Below are positions 39,084 to 48,962 of a stretch of 64,000 nucleotides of DNA, piece by piece. Each line of letters begins with the position of its first letter. Position 1 is the first letter of the stretch. Below the pieces are notes generated by a model that saw nothing but the letters and a program-made list of their open reading frames with translations, had not been told where the DNA came from and did not search any database. Source of the DNA: Afipia sp. (lineage in GTDB: Bacteria > Pseudomonadota > Alphaproteobacteria > Rhizobiales > Xanthobacteraceae); the NCBI GenBank assembly GCA_017308595.1, contig JAFKER010000006.1, forward strand, positions 372,001 to 436,000, given 5' to 3'. The position numbers were made by a program, and so were the translations under genes.

Positions 39084-39548
39084 TCAGGCCACGTCCTGAT
39101 CGGTTTTCATCGCGATGCGAAGGGCTTTCGGGATCGGCCGGGCGCGGCCGCCGGAAACGAACGCGACCTTGACCTTTGCCTCGATCAGCACGTCGTCGCC
39201 CCGGCGCACTTCCTGTCCGAGGGTGATTGACGCACCCCGCACTTCGAGCGGGACGGTGACGATGTCCAGAACGTCATCCATCCGCGCGGGCTTGAGATAT
39301 TCGATCTGCATGGCACGAACGACGAACGCAAAACCCGGCGCTTCGTTCTCGGCTTCCGCGAACAGCGCGCGCTGGTCCGCGCCGAGCAGCCGCAGATAAT
39401 TGGTGCGGCCGCGCTCCATGAAGCGCAGATAGTTGGCGTGATAGACAATGCCGGTGAAATCCGTGTCCTCGTAATAGACGCGAACCGGCATATGATGCTT
39501 GCCGTCGCGGATCGATCCGTCGAGCATCCTGAAATCCTGTTCAGTCAT
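39084..39548 (-). CDS. ybgC: YbgC acyl-CoA thioesterase of the Tol-Pal cluster
   Basis: 154 residues with the hot-dog fold signature [32 protein letters not shown], in which the aspartate of YEDTD is catalytic. YbgC hydrolyses short-chain acyl-CoA or acyl-ACP at the membrane. The start at 39548 overlaps the end of ruvB by 8 bp; the frame stays open to 39620 inside ruvB but that part is not family-like. In many alphaproteobacteria ybgC lies directly before tolQ; here 7.8 kb intervene. Confidence 0.93.
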   Translation of the reverse strand: MTEQDFRMLDGSIRDGKHHMPVRVYYEDTDFTGIVYHANYLRFMERGRTNYLRLLGADQRALFAEAENEAPGFAFVVRAMQIEYLKPARMDDVLDIVTVPLEVRGASITLGQEVRRGDDVLIEAKVKVAFVSGGRARPIPKALRIAMKTDQDVA

Positions 39549-40584
39549 CGTCGCGTTCGAACATGCCGAACTGCGACGGATCGCGGCTCGGCTCGGCAAG
39601 GCCAAGATGCTTGAACGCATGTGACGTCAGCAGCCGTCCGCGCGGCGTGCGTTGCAGATAACCGCACTGGATCAGATACGGTTCGATGATGTCTTCGATA
39701 GCGTCACGCGGTTCGGACAGCGCCGCCGCCATGGTCTCAACGCCGACAGGACCGCCGCCATAGTTCAGCGCAATCGTCGTCAGATAGCGCCGGTCCATCG
39801 CATCGAGGCCCGCCTTGTCCACTTCCAGCGCGCCGAGCGCATTGTCAGCAATCTTGCGGTCGATGGCGCTGGCATCGGCAGCTTCGGCAAAATCGCGAAC
39901 CCGGCGCAAGAGACGTCCCGCGATGCGCGGCGTGCCGCGCGCACGGCGGGCGATCTCGTTAGCGCCGTCCGGCGTCATGCCGATACCAAGCACGCGCGCA
40001 CCACGGGTAACAATCTTCTCGAGTTCTTCTTCTGTGTAAAAGTTCAGCCGCACCGGAATGCCGAAACGATCACGCAGCGGATTAGTCAGCAACCCCGCGC
40101 GCGTGGTCGCGCCCACCAATGTGAATTTGGCAAGGTCGATCTTCACCGAGCGCGCCGCGGGTCCCTCGCCGATGATGAGATCGAGTTGGAAATCCTCCAT
40201 CGCGGGATAGAGCACTTCCTCCACCTGCGGGCTGAGGCGATGGATTTCGTCGATGAACAGCACGTCGCGTTCTTCGAGATTGGTCAGCAGCGCGGCGAGA
40301 TCTCCGGCCTTCGCAATGACCGGGCCTGACGTGGCGCGGAAGCCGACGCCGAGCTCGCGCGCCACGATCTGCGCCAGCGTGGTCTTGCCAAGGCCGGGCG
40401 GGCCGACGAACAGCACATGATCGAGCGCTTCATTGCGTTTGCGCGCGGCATCGATGAATATCTGGAGATTGGCGCGCGCCTGCGCCTGCCCGACGAACTC
40501 GGACAGATTCTGCGGACGCAGCGAGGTGTCGCCGATATCGTCGGCGCGGCGTTCGGGCGTGACGATGCGGGTTGGATTGCTCAT
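39541..40584 (-). CDS. ruvB: Holliday junction helicase RuvB
   Basis: 347 residues: AAA+ motor with Walker A GPPGLGKT, Walker [10 protein letters not shown], sensor ATTRAGLL and a C-terminal winged helix ending with the RTPRGR motif. It drives branch migration with RuvA. The start at 40584 ([11 protein letters not shown]) overlaps the preceding membrane-protein gene by 4 bp (ATGA); the in-frame upstream extension is within that gene and not family-like. Confidence 0.97.
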   Translation of the reverse strand: MSNPTRIVTPERRADDIGDTSLRPQNLSEFVGQAQARANLQIFIDAARKRNEALDHVLFVGPPGLGKTTLAQIVARELGVGFRATSGPVIAKAGDLAALLTNLEERDVLFIDEIHRLSPQVEEVLYPAMEDFQLDLIIGEGPAARSVKIDLAKFTLVGATTRAGLLTNPLRDRFGIPVRLNFYTEEELEKIVTRGARVLGIGMTPDGANEIARRARGTPRIAGRLLRRVRDFAEAADASAIDRKIADNALGALEVDKAGLDAMDRRYLTTIALNYGGGPVGVETMAAALSEPRDAIEDIIEPYLIQCGYLQRTPRGRLLTSHAFKHLGLAEPSRDPSQFGMFERDDD

Positions 40585-41087
40585 GCCGCGACTTTTACAC
40601 GATTGAAGGGGGCAAGATACCACTCGCGCACGATGGCCCAGCATATCAACGTGGGCACGGCACATGTAGCTAGCATGACCGGAACAGCAGGCGCGTTAAA
40701 CAACTCGTTCTGCGGCGGGAAACCCGGCGATCCCGACATCGATAACAGCACCATTCCGGCGATCAGTCCCGCCAGGACAGCGAAAGGCCATGTCATGCGA
40801 CCGAGAAACGCCAGCCAGAGACCGATGCCGGCGCCCGTCATCAAGGCCGGTCCCGCGCCCACCAGATAACTGAGCGGCACGGCGTAGATCATGGAAAACG
40901 CGCCGACGAGCAAAAGGCTCGAGAGGTCGGTCTTCACGCCAAGCCCGACCACAGCCGTCGCCAGCATGAATACCATCGCGCCGACAGGCGGTCCGACCAG
41001 AAAAAATACCAGCATCACGGCAAGAACTCGCCGCAGCCGCTGCGAGAGCGGAGGAGACAGCGGAACGCTTGTCTCTGCCGTGCTCAC
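40581..41087 (-). CDS. Unrecognised integral membrane protein between ruvA and ruvB
   Basis: 168 residues with four or more hydrophobic helices ([70 protein letters not shown]). I do not recognise the family. The GTG start overlaps the ruvA stop by 4 bp (GTGA) and its stop overlaps the ruvB start by 4 bp (ATGA), so all three should be translationally coupled. Nothing suggests a part in recombination beyond that coupling. Confidence 0.8.
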   Translation of the reverse strand: MSTAETSVPLSPPLSQRLRRVLAVMLVFFLVGPPVGAMVFMLATAVVGLGVKTDLSSLLLVGAFSMIYAVPLSYLVGAGPALMTGAGIGLWLAFLGRMTWPFAVLAGLIAGMVLLSMSGSPGFPPQNELFNAPAVPVMLATCAVPTLICWAIVREWYLAPFNRVKVAA

Positions 41088-41701
41088 TTCGATAACTCTT
41101 TCAGGCCAAGCCGGATCAGTTGCGCGGTTTCTGCCTTGTCACCGGCGCTGCGCGACGCGGCGGCAATGGCCGCCGCCGCCTGCGGCTGGCCGTAACCGAG
41201 ATTCACCAGCGCGGAGATCGCATCGGCCACGGGACGCGGCGCGAGATTATCGTCCAGCGCACCGGACAGATGAACCACCGCAGGATCGATAGTGGCGAAA
41301 GCGGGCGTCTTGTCTTTCAGTTCGGTGACGATGCGCTCTGCCACCTTCGGGCCGACACCTGGCGTGCGCGCCACCGCCGCCTTGTCGCGCAATGCAATCG
41401 CATTGGCGAGGTCGGATGGCGGCAAAGTCGAGAGCACCGCAAGCGCGACCTTCGCGCCGACGCCCTGCACCGTCTGCAACAGGCGGAACCACTCGCGCTC
41501 CATGTCGGTGCGGAAGCCGAACAGCTTGATCTGGTCTTCGCGGACATACGTCTCGATCGAGAGCATGGACGCTTCGCCCGGCTGGGGCAAAGCCTGCAGC
41601 GTGCGCGCGGAGCAATGCACCTGATAGCCGACGCCCTGCACGTCGAGGATCACATAGTCCTCGCCGTAGGAATCGATCAGGCCTTTGAGTTTTCCGATCA
41701 C
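41084..41701 (-). CDS. ruvA: Holliday junction DNA-binding protein RuvA
   Basis: 205 residues: N-terminal OB fold ([33 protein letters not shown]), central helix-hairpin-helix pairs ([17 protein letters not shown] and [17 protein letters not shown]) and a C-terminal RuvB-binding domain ([20 protein letters not shown]). Tetramer that holds the four-way junction for RuvB and RuvC. Confidence 0.97.
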   Translation of the reverse strand: MIGKLKGLIDSYGEDYVILDVQGVGYQVHCSARTLQALPQPGEASMLSIETYVREDQIKLFGFRTDMEREWFRLLQTVQGVGAKVALAVLSTLPPSDLANAIALRDKAAVARTPGVGPKVAERIVTELKDKTPAFATIDPAVVHLSGALDDNLAPRPVADAISALVNLGYGQPQAAAAIAAASRSAGDKAETAQLIRLGLKELSK

Positions 41702-41703
41702 CT

Positions 41704-42327
41704 TTATGCCTGCCGTGTCGCGATGGCTGCCGCAGCGCCTGCCATCACGCTGCCGCCGATCCGGTTGAGCATTTTCATGGCGCGCGGGCTGCGGAACAGC
41801 TTGCGCGCCCGCGCCGCCGCCAGCGCGTAACCGCCGAGCACGAAGACGAGCACCACTGCGATAATCGCGGCAAGCTCGGCATAGCTGACAAAGTCGACCC
41901 GCGATACATCGATCAGGGTCGGTGTCAGCGCGAGATAGAAGGCGATGGTCTTGGGATTGCCGAGGGTCAACAGCAGGCCGCCAAAGAACGAACGTAACGG
42001 CTGGCCGTCGACGTTACCGGCATCTTCGAGGTCTACCGGCTTCGCCGGCGCGGTCCAAAGCTTATAGGCGATGAACAGGAGATACGCTGCACCGGCATAT
42101 TTGATCACAGCGAAGGTTATCTCAAAGCTGTTCGCAACGAACGACAGGCCCAGCACCGCAACCGCAAGCCAGGTGATGTCCCCCAGTACGATGCCGCCGA
42201 TGAACGCGGGCACGCCTGCGGTGCCGCGCCCGATCACGCGCGCAAGGATCGCGGCGATTGCAGGCCCCGGCGAAGCTGCCGCCACCAGAATGGCGAAGGC
42301 GAAAATGGTCAGTGCGGTCGGTGTCAT
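41704..42327 (-). CDS. LysE/RhtB-family amino acid exporter
   Basis: 207 residues with six predicted helices and the LysE family N-terminal motif [18 protein letters not shown], then [21 protein letters not shown]. Exports an amino acid or derivative; substrate unknown. AGGGA lies 7 bp before the ATG at 42327, which I prefer over 42378. It is inserted between ruvC and ruvA, 2 bp from ruvA. Confidence 0.92.
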   Translation of the reverse strand: MTPTALTIFAFAILVAAASPGPAIAAILARVIGRGTAGVPAFIGGIVLGDITWLAVAVLGLSFVANSFEITFAVIKYAGAAYLLFIAYKLWTAPAKPVDLEDAGNVDGQPLRSFFGGLLLTLGNPKTIAFYLALTPTLIDVSRVDFVSYAELAAIIAVVLVFVLGGYALAAARARKLFRSPRAMKMLNRIGGSVMAGAAAAIATRQA

Positions 42328-42393
42328 CGTCTGTTCCCTGTGCGGCTTATCTTCGCATCGAACCCGCCCTGCCGCCACCCTCGGGGCATCGCT

Positions 42394-42912
42394 TCAACGC
42401 GCGGCGGCCACCTTCAATTTCAGGATCGCGCTCTGGCGGTGATGAGCATGGGTGATCGCAATCGCCAGTGCGTCCGCCGCGTCCGGCGTTTTCGGAGCGG
42501 CCTTCGGCAGCAATACCCCGAGCATGATGCGGATCTGGTTCTTGTCGGCATGCCCTGCGCCGACCACGGTCTTCTTCACCTGATTGGGCGCGTATTCGGC
42601 GACCGCGATCCCAAACATCGCGGGCGCCAGCATAGCCACGCCCCGCGCCTGACCGAGCTTGAGGGTCGATGCGCCGTCCTTGTTGACGAAGGTCTGCTCG
42701 ACGGCGGCTTCCACTGGATTGAACTCGCCCAGCACCCGCGCAAGCCCCTCATGGATCGCCAGCAGCCGTTCGGCCAGCGGCGCGGCTTCGCGCGATTCCA
42801 CCGAGCCGCAACCGACATAGATCAGCCGGTTGCCGTCGATGTCGATCACGCCCCAACCCGTGCGGCGAAGGCCGGGATCGATACCGAGGATGCGAATCGC
42901 GCTTGAGGTCAT
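42394..42912 (-). CDS. ruvC: Holliday junction resolvase RuvC
   Basis: 172 residues. The four acidic catalytic residues are visible: D11 ([11 protein letters not shown]), E71 ([10 protein letters not shown]), and D143 and D146 ([16 protein letters not shown]). Cuts junctions held by RuvAB. It follows mgtE by 32 bp on the same strand. Confidence 0.97.
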   Translation of the reverse strand: MTSSAIRILGIDPGLRRTGWGVIDIDGNRLIYVGCGSVESREAAPLAERLLAIHEGLARVLGEFNPVEAAVEQTFVNKDGASTLKLGQARGVAMLAPAMFGIAVAEYAPNQVKKTVVGAGHADKNQIRIMLGVLLPKAAPKTPDAADALAIAITHAHHRQSAILKLKVAAAR

Positions 42913-42944
42913 GCCGGCAGTCTACCCGAATCGGATGTCCGGCG

Positions 42945-44315
42945 TCAGAGCAGTGTCCCGCGCAAGATCAGCACCGCCGCGCTGAAATAGATCATCAATC
43001 CTGTCACGTCGACGAGGGTGGCCACAAACGGCGCCGATGCACTGGCCGGGTCGAAGCCCACCCGTTGCAGGGCAAAGGGCAGCATCGATCCTGCCACCGA
43101 GCCGAATGTGACCACGCCCACCAGCGCCGCCGCCACGGTCAGGCCGACCAGCACCCAGTGCTCGCCATAGTCGTAAATCCCGAACTTTTGCCAAACCACC
43201 ACCCGCCCAAAGCCGATCAACCCGAGCAGGCCGCCGAGAATGAGGCCCGTCGGCAGTTCGCGCATCATCACCCGCCACCAGTCGGCGAGTTTCACGTCAT
43301 GCAACGCCAGCGAGCGGATCAAAAGCGAGGTCGCCTGCGAACCGGAATTGCCGCCGGAACTCATGATCAGCGGAATGAACAATGTCAGAACGAGCGCCTT
43401 CTCGAGCTGACCCTCGAAATGCTGCATAACGCTCGCCGTGAGCATTTCGCTGACAAACAGGATGGACAGCCAGCCTCCGCGCTTGCGGATCATCTCGAAC
43501 AGCCCGATCTGCATGTAGGGCTCTTCGGTGGCGGACATGCCGCCGAACTTCTGCACGTCCTCAGTGCTCTCCTCGATGATCGCGTCGATGATGTCGTCCA
43601 CCGTGACAATGCCGAGAACGTGTCCAGCCTTGTCGAGCACCGGCACCGCCAGAAGGTCGTGGCGCGTGATCAGGCGGGCAACATCCTCACGGTCGACCAG
43701 AGGAAGCGTGGTGATCGTGTCGTGATCCGGTATCAACGTCAGGATGTTGGCTGACGGTTCGCCCGCGATCAGCCGCCGCAGGCTTACAGCGCCGACCAGG
43801 CGTCGGGTGACGGGGTCCAGCACATAGATCGCATAAACCGTTTCGCGGGAGCGTTCCACGCGGCGGATGTGCTGCAGCGTCTGGTCGACGGTCCAGCTAC
43901 TGGGCACGCTGACGAACTCGGTGGTCATCATCGCGCCGGCGGTGTTTTCCGGATAGGCAAGAAGGCCGACAATAGCCGCGCGCGACACATCATCGAGCGC
44001 GCCAAGCAACTCGGTTTTCGCAGGCTCCTCGAGCAATTGCACGATATCGGCCGCCATGTCGGCGGACATCCCGGCGAGCAGCGGCGCCGCGACATAGCGC
44101 GGCAGCGTTTCGATGATCTCAGCCCCGAAATCCAGTTCAGGCTTGTCGAGGATTTCAATGGCAACATCGCGCGGCAACAGCCGCACCACGTCCGCCGCTT
44201 GTGACGGCTCGAGCTTGTTGAGAATTTCGACGGTGTCGGCGACGTGCTCGCCGATCAGGCTCGCAGCCAGAACAGCCGCGTTGAACTCGCCCTCTGGCGC
44301 GTGGATTTCCGTCAT
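42945..44315 (-). CDS. mgtE: Magnesium transporter MgtE
   Basis: 456 residues: N-terminal superhelical domain (about 1-130, with LPRDVAIEILDKPE), two CBS domains (about 135-255; MTTEFVSVPSSWTVDQTLQHIR and DREDVARLITRHDLLAVPVLDKAGHVLGIVTVDDIIDAI) and five C-terminal TM helices with the pore motif IMSSGGNSGSQATSLLIRSLAL. Mg2+-gated Mg2+ channel. Its ribosome-binding site (AAGGTGAG) lies in the 3' arm of a hairpin just before the ATG. Confidence 0.96.
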   Translation of the reverse strand: MTEIHAPEGEFNAAVLAASLIGEHVADTVEILNKLEPSQAADVVRLLPRDVAIEILDKPELDFGAEIIETLPRYVAAPLLAGMSADMAADIVQLLEEPAKTELLGALDDVSRAAIVGLLAYPENTAGAMMTTEFVSVPSSWTVDQTLQHIRRVERSRETVYAIYVLDPVTRRLVGAVSLRRLIAGEPSANILTLIPDHDTITTLPLVDREDVARLITRHDLLAVPVLDKAGHVLGIVTVDDIIDAIIEESTEDVQKFGGMSATEEPYMQIGLFEMIRKRGGWLSILFVSEMLTASVMQHFEGQLEKALVLTLFIPLIMSSGGNSGSQATSLLIRSLALHDVKLADWWRVMMRELPTGLILGGLLGLIGFGRVVVWQKFGIYDYGEHWVLVGLTVAAALVGVVTFGSVAGSMLPFALQRVGFDPASASAPFVATLVDVTGLMIYFSAAVLILRGTLL

Positions 44316-44359
44316 AGCTCACCTTCGGGTTCTGCCGGCAACAGCAGGGTCGGTGAGCT
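44316..44359 (-). promoter_or_regulatory. Hairpin that sequesters the mgtE ribosome-binding site
   Basis: On the minus strand the 44 nt directly before the mgtE ATG begin with AGCTCACC and end with GGTGAGCT, perfect 8-bp arms, with an inner CTGC/GCAG pairing. The 3' arm contains the Shine-Dalgarno sequence GGTGAG and touches the ATG. When folded, ribosome access would be blocked. Confidence 0.65.
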
Positions 44360-44539
44360 GGCGAGCGCTCTAGACCACTGGGACCGTTGTCGGCGAAATA
44401 CGTGGACTGTCGCTTGGCATAGTTGATTGGTTTCCGGTGACGGGCGGCGGACGCAAGTACCGCTACCCTGCGGCTGACATGATCCTTCAGCGGCGCGGCG
44501 TCAAGATAAAAACGAAACGAAGAGGCTGGTGATCCGACC

Positions 44540-45286
44540 CTACGCGCTCATCTTGGCGGCGAGTGCGTCCGACACTTCGAAGTTGGCGTAGACGTTCTGG
44601 ACGTCGTCATGCTCGTTGAGCAGGTCAAGCAGCTTGAACAGCTTCTCGCCGGTTTCATCGTCGACCGTAATGGTGTTTTGCGGCTTCCATATCAGCGCGG
44701 CCTTGCGCGCCTCGCCGAACTTGCCTTCCAGCGCCTTGGCCACGTCGCGATAAGTCTCCGGCGAAGCCAGAACCTCGTGGCCATCCTCGCTGGAAGCCAC
44801 ATCGTCGGCACCGGCATCGATGGCTGCTTCCAGCATGGCATCGTCCGATGCCACCTTGGCGTCGTATTCGATCACGCCGACGCGATCGAACATGAAGGAG
44901 ACCGAGCCGGTTTCACCAAGATTGCCGCCGGACTTGGTGAAGTAGGACCGGATGTCCGAGGCCGCGCGGTTGCGGTTGTCGGTCAAGGCCTCGACGATGA
45001 CCGCGACGCCGCCCGGGCCGTAGCCCTCGTAGCGCATTTCATCGTAGTTCTCGCCGTCGCTGCCGATCGCCTTCTTGATGGCCCGCTCGATATTGTCCTT
45101 GGGCATGTTTTCCGCACGCGCCGCAGTAATCGCCAGCCGCAGGCGGGGATTCATCGCCGGGTCCGGAGTTCCCAGTTTCGCTGCAACCGTAATTTCACGG
45201 GCGAGCTTGCCGAACATCTTGGACCGCATGGCATCCTGTTTGCCCTTGCGGTGCATGATGTTCTTGAATTGGGAATGTCCGGCCAT
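44540..45286 (-). CDS. yebC: YebC/PmpR-family translation/transcription regulator
   Basis: 248 residues with the invariant N-terminus [19 protein letters not shown], then [36 protein letters not shown] and a C-terminal [10 protein letters not shown]. YebC proteins were described as transcription factors and more recently as ribosome-associated factors that relieve proline-rich stalls. The ATG at 45286 has AAGG 7 bp upstream; the upstream in-frame part is not family-like. Confidence 0.97.
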   Translation of the reverse strand: MAGHSQFKNIMHRKGKQDAMRSKMFGKLAREITVAAKLGTPDPAMNPRLRLAITAARAENMPKDNIERAIKKAIGSDGENYDEMRYEGYGPGGVAVIVEALTDNRNRAASDIRSYFTKSGGNLGETGSVSFMFDRVGVIEYDAKVASDDAMLEAAIDAGADDVASSEDGHEVLASPETYRDVAKALEGKFGEARKAALIWKPQNTITVDDETGEKLFKLLDLLNEHDDVQNVYANFEVSDALAAKMSA

Positions 45287-45519
45287 CGGAAGCCTTTCTA
45301 AGGTGTTCGGCAATGCGCTGTGTCAAATGCGGGGCATTGTTAACGGAACAGCCCGGCGGGGCGGCGTTATAGTCCGGGAACAGTCAAAATTAAAGGCGAA
45401 AGGACCAATTTCCGGTATCGCTGTACATCTAACCGCCCAAGACAGAGGCACAAGTTAACCATGAGTTCATGCCGGAGTGCGATAATGCCTCCTATTATTC
45501 ATATTTCAGAGCACTCCTT

Positions 45520-47271
45520 ATGGCGTTCGGTCTTTTTCGGAAGCGGCTGCCAGAACAGGCTACGCCGGTTATTTCCCCTGATGCGCCGGTAGCGGCGCCC
45601 GAGCCAATTGCGGCTCCCCATCACGACTCGGCTCGCGAGATTCTCGAACTGCTGGAACTTGAGCTCGCGGCAATGATCCGTCAGCTTGAGCGGGCGGCAA
45701 CCTCCGTGGCCAGCGGCGCGCAATCCACCGCTTCGACGCTGTCCGCGATTCGCCATCGCGCAGACGCCCTCGCAGACCGAACCAGCAGCGCTCAGGCGAC
45801 CGCGGAAACCTTTTCGCAGGCTGCGGACAAGTTCACCCAGTCGGCCCACGGCATCGGTACACAAGTACGCGACGCCAGCAAGCTCGCCGATGAGGCCAGC
45901 GCAGCGGCGCAGGAAGCCAGCCTCAACGTCGAGCGGCTGCGCGAATCCTCCGCCGCCATCGGCAATGTGGTCAACCTGATCGCGATGATTGCCAAGCAGA
46001 CAACGCTGCTCGCATTGAACTCCACCATCGAGGCCGCGCGCGCCGGGTCTGCCGGCAAGGGATTCGCGGTCGTTGCGTCCGAGGTCAAGGCACTCGCCGT
46101 GCAGACCCAGAATGCAACCGAAGAAATCAAGCGCAAGATCGACACCCTGCAGCGGGATGCCGCGACGTCATTCGATGCGGTTCATCGCATCACCGCTGCG
46201 ATCGACGCCATCAAGCCGGTATTCGCCCATGTCAATGGCGCGGTAGCCGAGCAGAACGAGACCACCGGCGAAATCACCCATAACGCCGCTTCCGCCTCGC
46301 AATTCATTGTCTCGGTGGGCACCAGCAGCGCCGAAATCGACAATGCCGCGAGAGAGGCAGAAAGCCACGGCGAAAGCGTCGCACAGGCCGGCAAGGCCGT
46401 GACAATGTTCGCCGAGAAGCTGAAAACCCGCTGCGCCGTTTTGCTGCGCCAGAACGAGAACGAGGAGCGCAAGGCCGAGCGGATGCCGTGCCGCCTTCAG
46501 ATCGAGATCGAATCCGGCGCTTCCCGCATCAACGCGGAAGTGTTCGAGATTTCCGCCGAAGGACTCCTGATCGGCGGCGCCAGCGCGGTGTCCCTGCCGC
46601 TGCAGCAGATCATGACTGCGAAACTTGAAGACATCGGCGCGTGCAGCATTCGCGTCACCGGCCAGACAAGCGGCGGCGCACAGGCGGAATTTATTTCGCC
46701 CGACGCCGCACTCAAGGACCGGATCGAGGACAAGGTCTGGAGCATTCACGACGAGAATACCGAGTTCGTAACGCGGGCGATGGAAGCGGGCGATGCGATC
46801 ACCAAAATCTTCGAAAATGCCGTCGCAAAGGGCGAGATCAGCATCGATGATCTGTTCGACGAAAATTACGTGAAGATCGAAGGCTCCGATCCAGTGCAAT
46901 ATCGCACGCACTTTCTTGATTGGGCCGACCGCGCGCTGCCGGAGATTCAGGAAGCCACGCTGGCGCGAGATACGCGCGCGGCGTTCTGCGCCGCCATCGA
47001 CCGCAATGGCTATCTGCCGGTGCACAACAAAATCTACTCGCAGCCGCAGCGGCCCGGTGACACCGCATGGAACACGGCGAACTGCCGTAACCGCCGCATC
47101 TTCAACGATCCGGCCGGCCTCGCCGCTGGCCGCAATATCCGCTCTTATCTGATCCAGAGTTATGCGCGTGACATGGGCAATGGCCAGACGATCATGATGC
47201 GCGAGATCGACGTGCCGATCCGCGTCAACGGCCGCCACTGGGGCGGCTTCAGAACGGCGTATAAGATTTAG
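45520..47271 (+). CDS. Cytoplasmic MCP-like transducer with PilZ domain and C-terminal sensor-like domain
   Basis: About 583 residues, no TM segment. Residues about 50-320 are a coiled MCP signalling domain with the tip [21 protein letters not shown]. After [13 protein letters not shown] comes a PilZ-like c-di-GMP-binding domain (about 325-405, with [15 protein letters not shown]). The C-terminal 170 residues ([52 protein letters not shown]) resemble the sensor-like domain found at the end of some rhizobial MCPs. The signalling domain preceding the sensor is unusual. Start chosen at 45520 (MAFGLFRKR); 45469 is in frame but neither has a ribosome-binding site. Confidence 0.85.
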   Translation: MAFGLFRKRLPEQATPVISPDAPVAAPEPIAAPHHDSAREILELLELELAAMIRQLERAATSVASGAQSTASTLSAIRHRADALADRTSSAQATAETFSQAADKFTQSAHGIGTQVRDASKLADEASAAAQEASLNVERLRESSAAIGNVVNLIAMIAKQTTLLALNSTIEAARAGSAGKGFAVVASEVKALAVQTQNATEEIKRKIDTLQRDAATSFDAVHRITAAIDAIKPVFAHVNGAVAEQNETTGEITHNAASASQFIVSVGTSSAEIDNAAREAESHGESVAQAGKAVTMFAEKLKTRCAVLLRQNENEERKAERMPCRLQIEIESGASRINAEVFEISAEGLLIGGASAVSLPLQQIMTAKLEDIGACSIRVTGQTSGGAQAEFISPDAALKDRIEDKVWSIHDENTEFVTRAMEAGDAITKIFENAVAKGEISIDDLFDENYVKIEGSDPVQYRTHFLDWADRALPEIQEATLARDTRAAFCAAIDRNGYLPVHNKIYSQPQRPGDTAWNTANCRNRRIFNDPAGLAAGRNIRSYLIQSYARDMGNGQTIMMREIDVPIRVNGRHWGGFRTAYKI

Positions 47272-47272
47272 A

Positions 47273-48091
47273 TCACCAGAAAGCCGGTACAGCGCGTTCC
47301 AGCAGCGGGCCGATCCGCACTGGAGCAACATGCGTTGCGAGTCCCGTCGCATCGTCGGTTTCCACCGCAACACCACTCAGGGTCGCAACACCGTCGGCGG
47401 CTTCGAAACGTCCCGCCGGATACCCGCGCAGGAAACGTCCCAGCGGTTCTTCCTTCTGCATTCCGATGACCGAATCATAGTCGCCCGTCATGCCGGCATC
47501 GCTCATGTAAGCCGTGCCCGCGGGCAGAATGCGATGATCGGAGGTCGGCACATGGGTATGTGTGCCGACAACAAGACTGGCGCGGCCGTCGCAGAAATAG
47601 CCGATCGCCTGCTTCTCGCTGGTCGCTTCGCCATGAAAATCGACCAGCACGGCATCGGTGGCTTCCCGCAGCGGACAGGCATTCAGTTCCCGATCCAGAA
47701 TCGCAAATGGATCGTCGAACGCCTGCATGAAGATGCGGCCAATGGCGTTGATGACCAGCGCACGCTTGCCGCTCTTCGTATCGACCAGCGCAGCTCCGCG
47801 CCCCGGCGTGCCCGGCGGAAAATTCGCCGGACGGATCAGGCGCGGCGCGCGCTCGATGAACACCAGCGCCTCGCGCTGATCCCATGAATGATTGCCGAGC
47901 GTGATCGCGTCCGCACCGGCTTCCAGCAATTCGTGATAGATCGCTTCGGTGATGCCGAAACCGCCGGCGGCGTTCTCGCCATTCACCACGACGAGATCGA
48001 GCTTCCAGTCGCGGACCAGACCCGGCAGCGTCTCAGTCACAGCAGCGCGGCCGCTTCGCCCGACGACGTCACCGACAAACAAAATACGCAA
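47273..48091 (-). CDS. YmdB-family metallophosphoesterase
   Basis: 272 residues (TIGR00282 type). Metal ligands are visible in FVGDVVGRSGR, NGENAAGGFG, TLGNHSWD, DFHGEATSEK and GTHTHVPTSD. B. subtilis YmdB hydrolyses 2',3'-cAMP and affects motility/biofilm choice; the role here is unknown. It ends 2 bp from the stop of the MCP-PilZ gene on the other strand and starts 2 bp after the cyclo-ligase stop, with which it forms an operon. Confidence 0.95.
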   Translation of the reverse strand: MRILFVGDVVGRSGRAAVTETLPGLVRDWKLDLVVVNGENAAGGFGITEAIYHELLEAGADAITLGNHSWDQREALVFIERAPRLIRPANFPPGTPGRGAALVDTKSGKRALVINAIGRIFMQAFDDPFAILDRELNACPLREATDAVLVDFHGEATSEKQAIGYFCDGRASLVVGTHTHVPTSDHRILPAGTAYMSDAGMTGDYDSVIGMQKEEPLGRFLRGYPAGRFEAADGVATLSGVAVETDDATGLATHVAPVRIGPLLERAVPAFW

Positions 48092-48093
48092 TG

Positions 48094-48684
48094 TTATAAA
48101 CTCCGCAGATCAATCAACTCGCGTTCCGTTAGCACACAATCGAGTTGTTCGTCGTGCGGAAGTCGCGGCACGGTCTCGATTTCCTGCACCGCAAAGGCGA
48201 TGCCGATAACCGTTATCTTCTTCATGGCACGGAGGTTTTCCAACGTGCGGTCGTAATAGCCGCGGCCATAGCCGATGCGATGACCGGCGCGGTCGAACGC
48301 GGCGAGCGGCACCAGCACGATGTCGGGATCGACCTCGTCGGCGTCCGATGACGGCTGGAAAATCCCGAACGGTCCGCGCACAAGCCCTTCATCCGGCTTC
48401 CATGCCCGGAAAATCAGGGCATGATCACGCGCGATAATTACCGGCAGCGCCAGCGTCGCGCCGCGTTCCGCAAGCGCGCGCATCAAAGGAAACGGATCAA
48501 ATTCGCTGTTGATCGGGGAATAGCCCGCAACGATGGCGCCCGACGGCAATTCCAGCGGCAGCTTGCGTGTCGTTACGCGTGTTGCGGCATCCGCACGCGC
48601 CTCAGGCGTCAGCGCATCGCGCTGCGCGAGCGCGCCGCGCCGGAAATCGTCTTTCAGATTTGCAAGGAAACGGTTTCCATCCAC
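48094..48684 (-). CDS. 5-formyltetrahydrofolate cyclo-ligase
   Basis: 196 residues of the 5-FTHF cyclo-ligase family (YgfA): the C-terminal motif DIVLVPLAAFDRAGHRIGYGRGYYDRTL carries the nucleotide/substrate site. It turns 5-formyl-THF into methenyl-THF with ATP. The start is a GTG at 48684 with AGGGA 8 bp upstream. It lies just downstream of the 6S RNA gene, as in E. coli (ssrS-ygfA) and many alphaproteobacteria. Confidence 0.95.
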   Translation of the reverse strand: MDGNRFLANLKDDFRRGALAQRDALTPEARADAATRVTTRKLPLELPSGAIVAGYSPINSEFDPFPLMRALAERGATLALPVIIARDHALIFRAWKPDEGLVRGPFGIFQPSSDADEVDPDIVLVPLAAFDRAGHRIGYGRGYYDRTLENLRAMKKITVIGIAFAVQEIETVPRLPHDEQLDCVLTERELIDLRSL

Positions 48685-48699
48685 CAGCGGAAATCCCTG

Positions 48700-48860
48700 T
48701 CACCCCTCGCGCGCAGGAGCCGAAGCGAAAAGACAGTGCGAAGCCACGATGGCCGTTGAAGCACTCGATCCCGGAGCACCTACGAAAGTAGGTGGGCACC
48801 ATGTGATCGGGTCCACGGACCCGGCCAGGGACAGTTCCCTAAAGGATCGATAAGGCCCCG
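48700..48860 (-). ncRNA. ssrS: 6S RNA
   Basis: The zapA/5-FTHF cyclo-ligase spacer is the standard location of 6S RNA. On the minus strand a CATAAT -10-like box (about 48866-48871) precedes a GC-rich start, and the transcript can fold into a long interrupted hairpin with the internal stem CCACCTAC-TTTC-GTAGGTG. Pairings such as GGGTCCGTGGACCC close to the middle fit the 6S layout. 6S RNA mimics an open promoter and traps housekeeping RNA polymerase holoenzyme. Ends are approximate, within about 10 nt. Confidence 0.75.
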
Positions 48861-48962
48861 GGGATATTATGGCTTCTGACGCGCGACGCAGCCTCGCCGG
48901 ACCAATGTAGTCACGATCCTGCCGGAGCGCCAGCGGCGCCTTCTTCAATCAGCCAGACTCAA

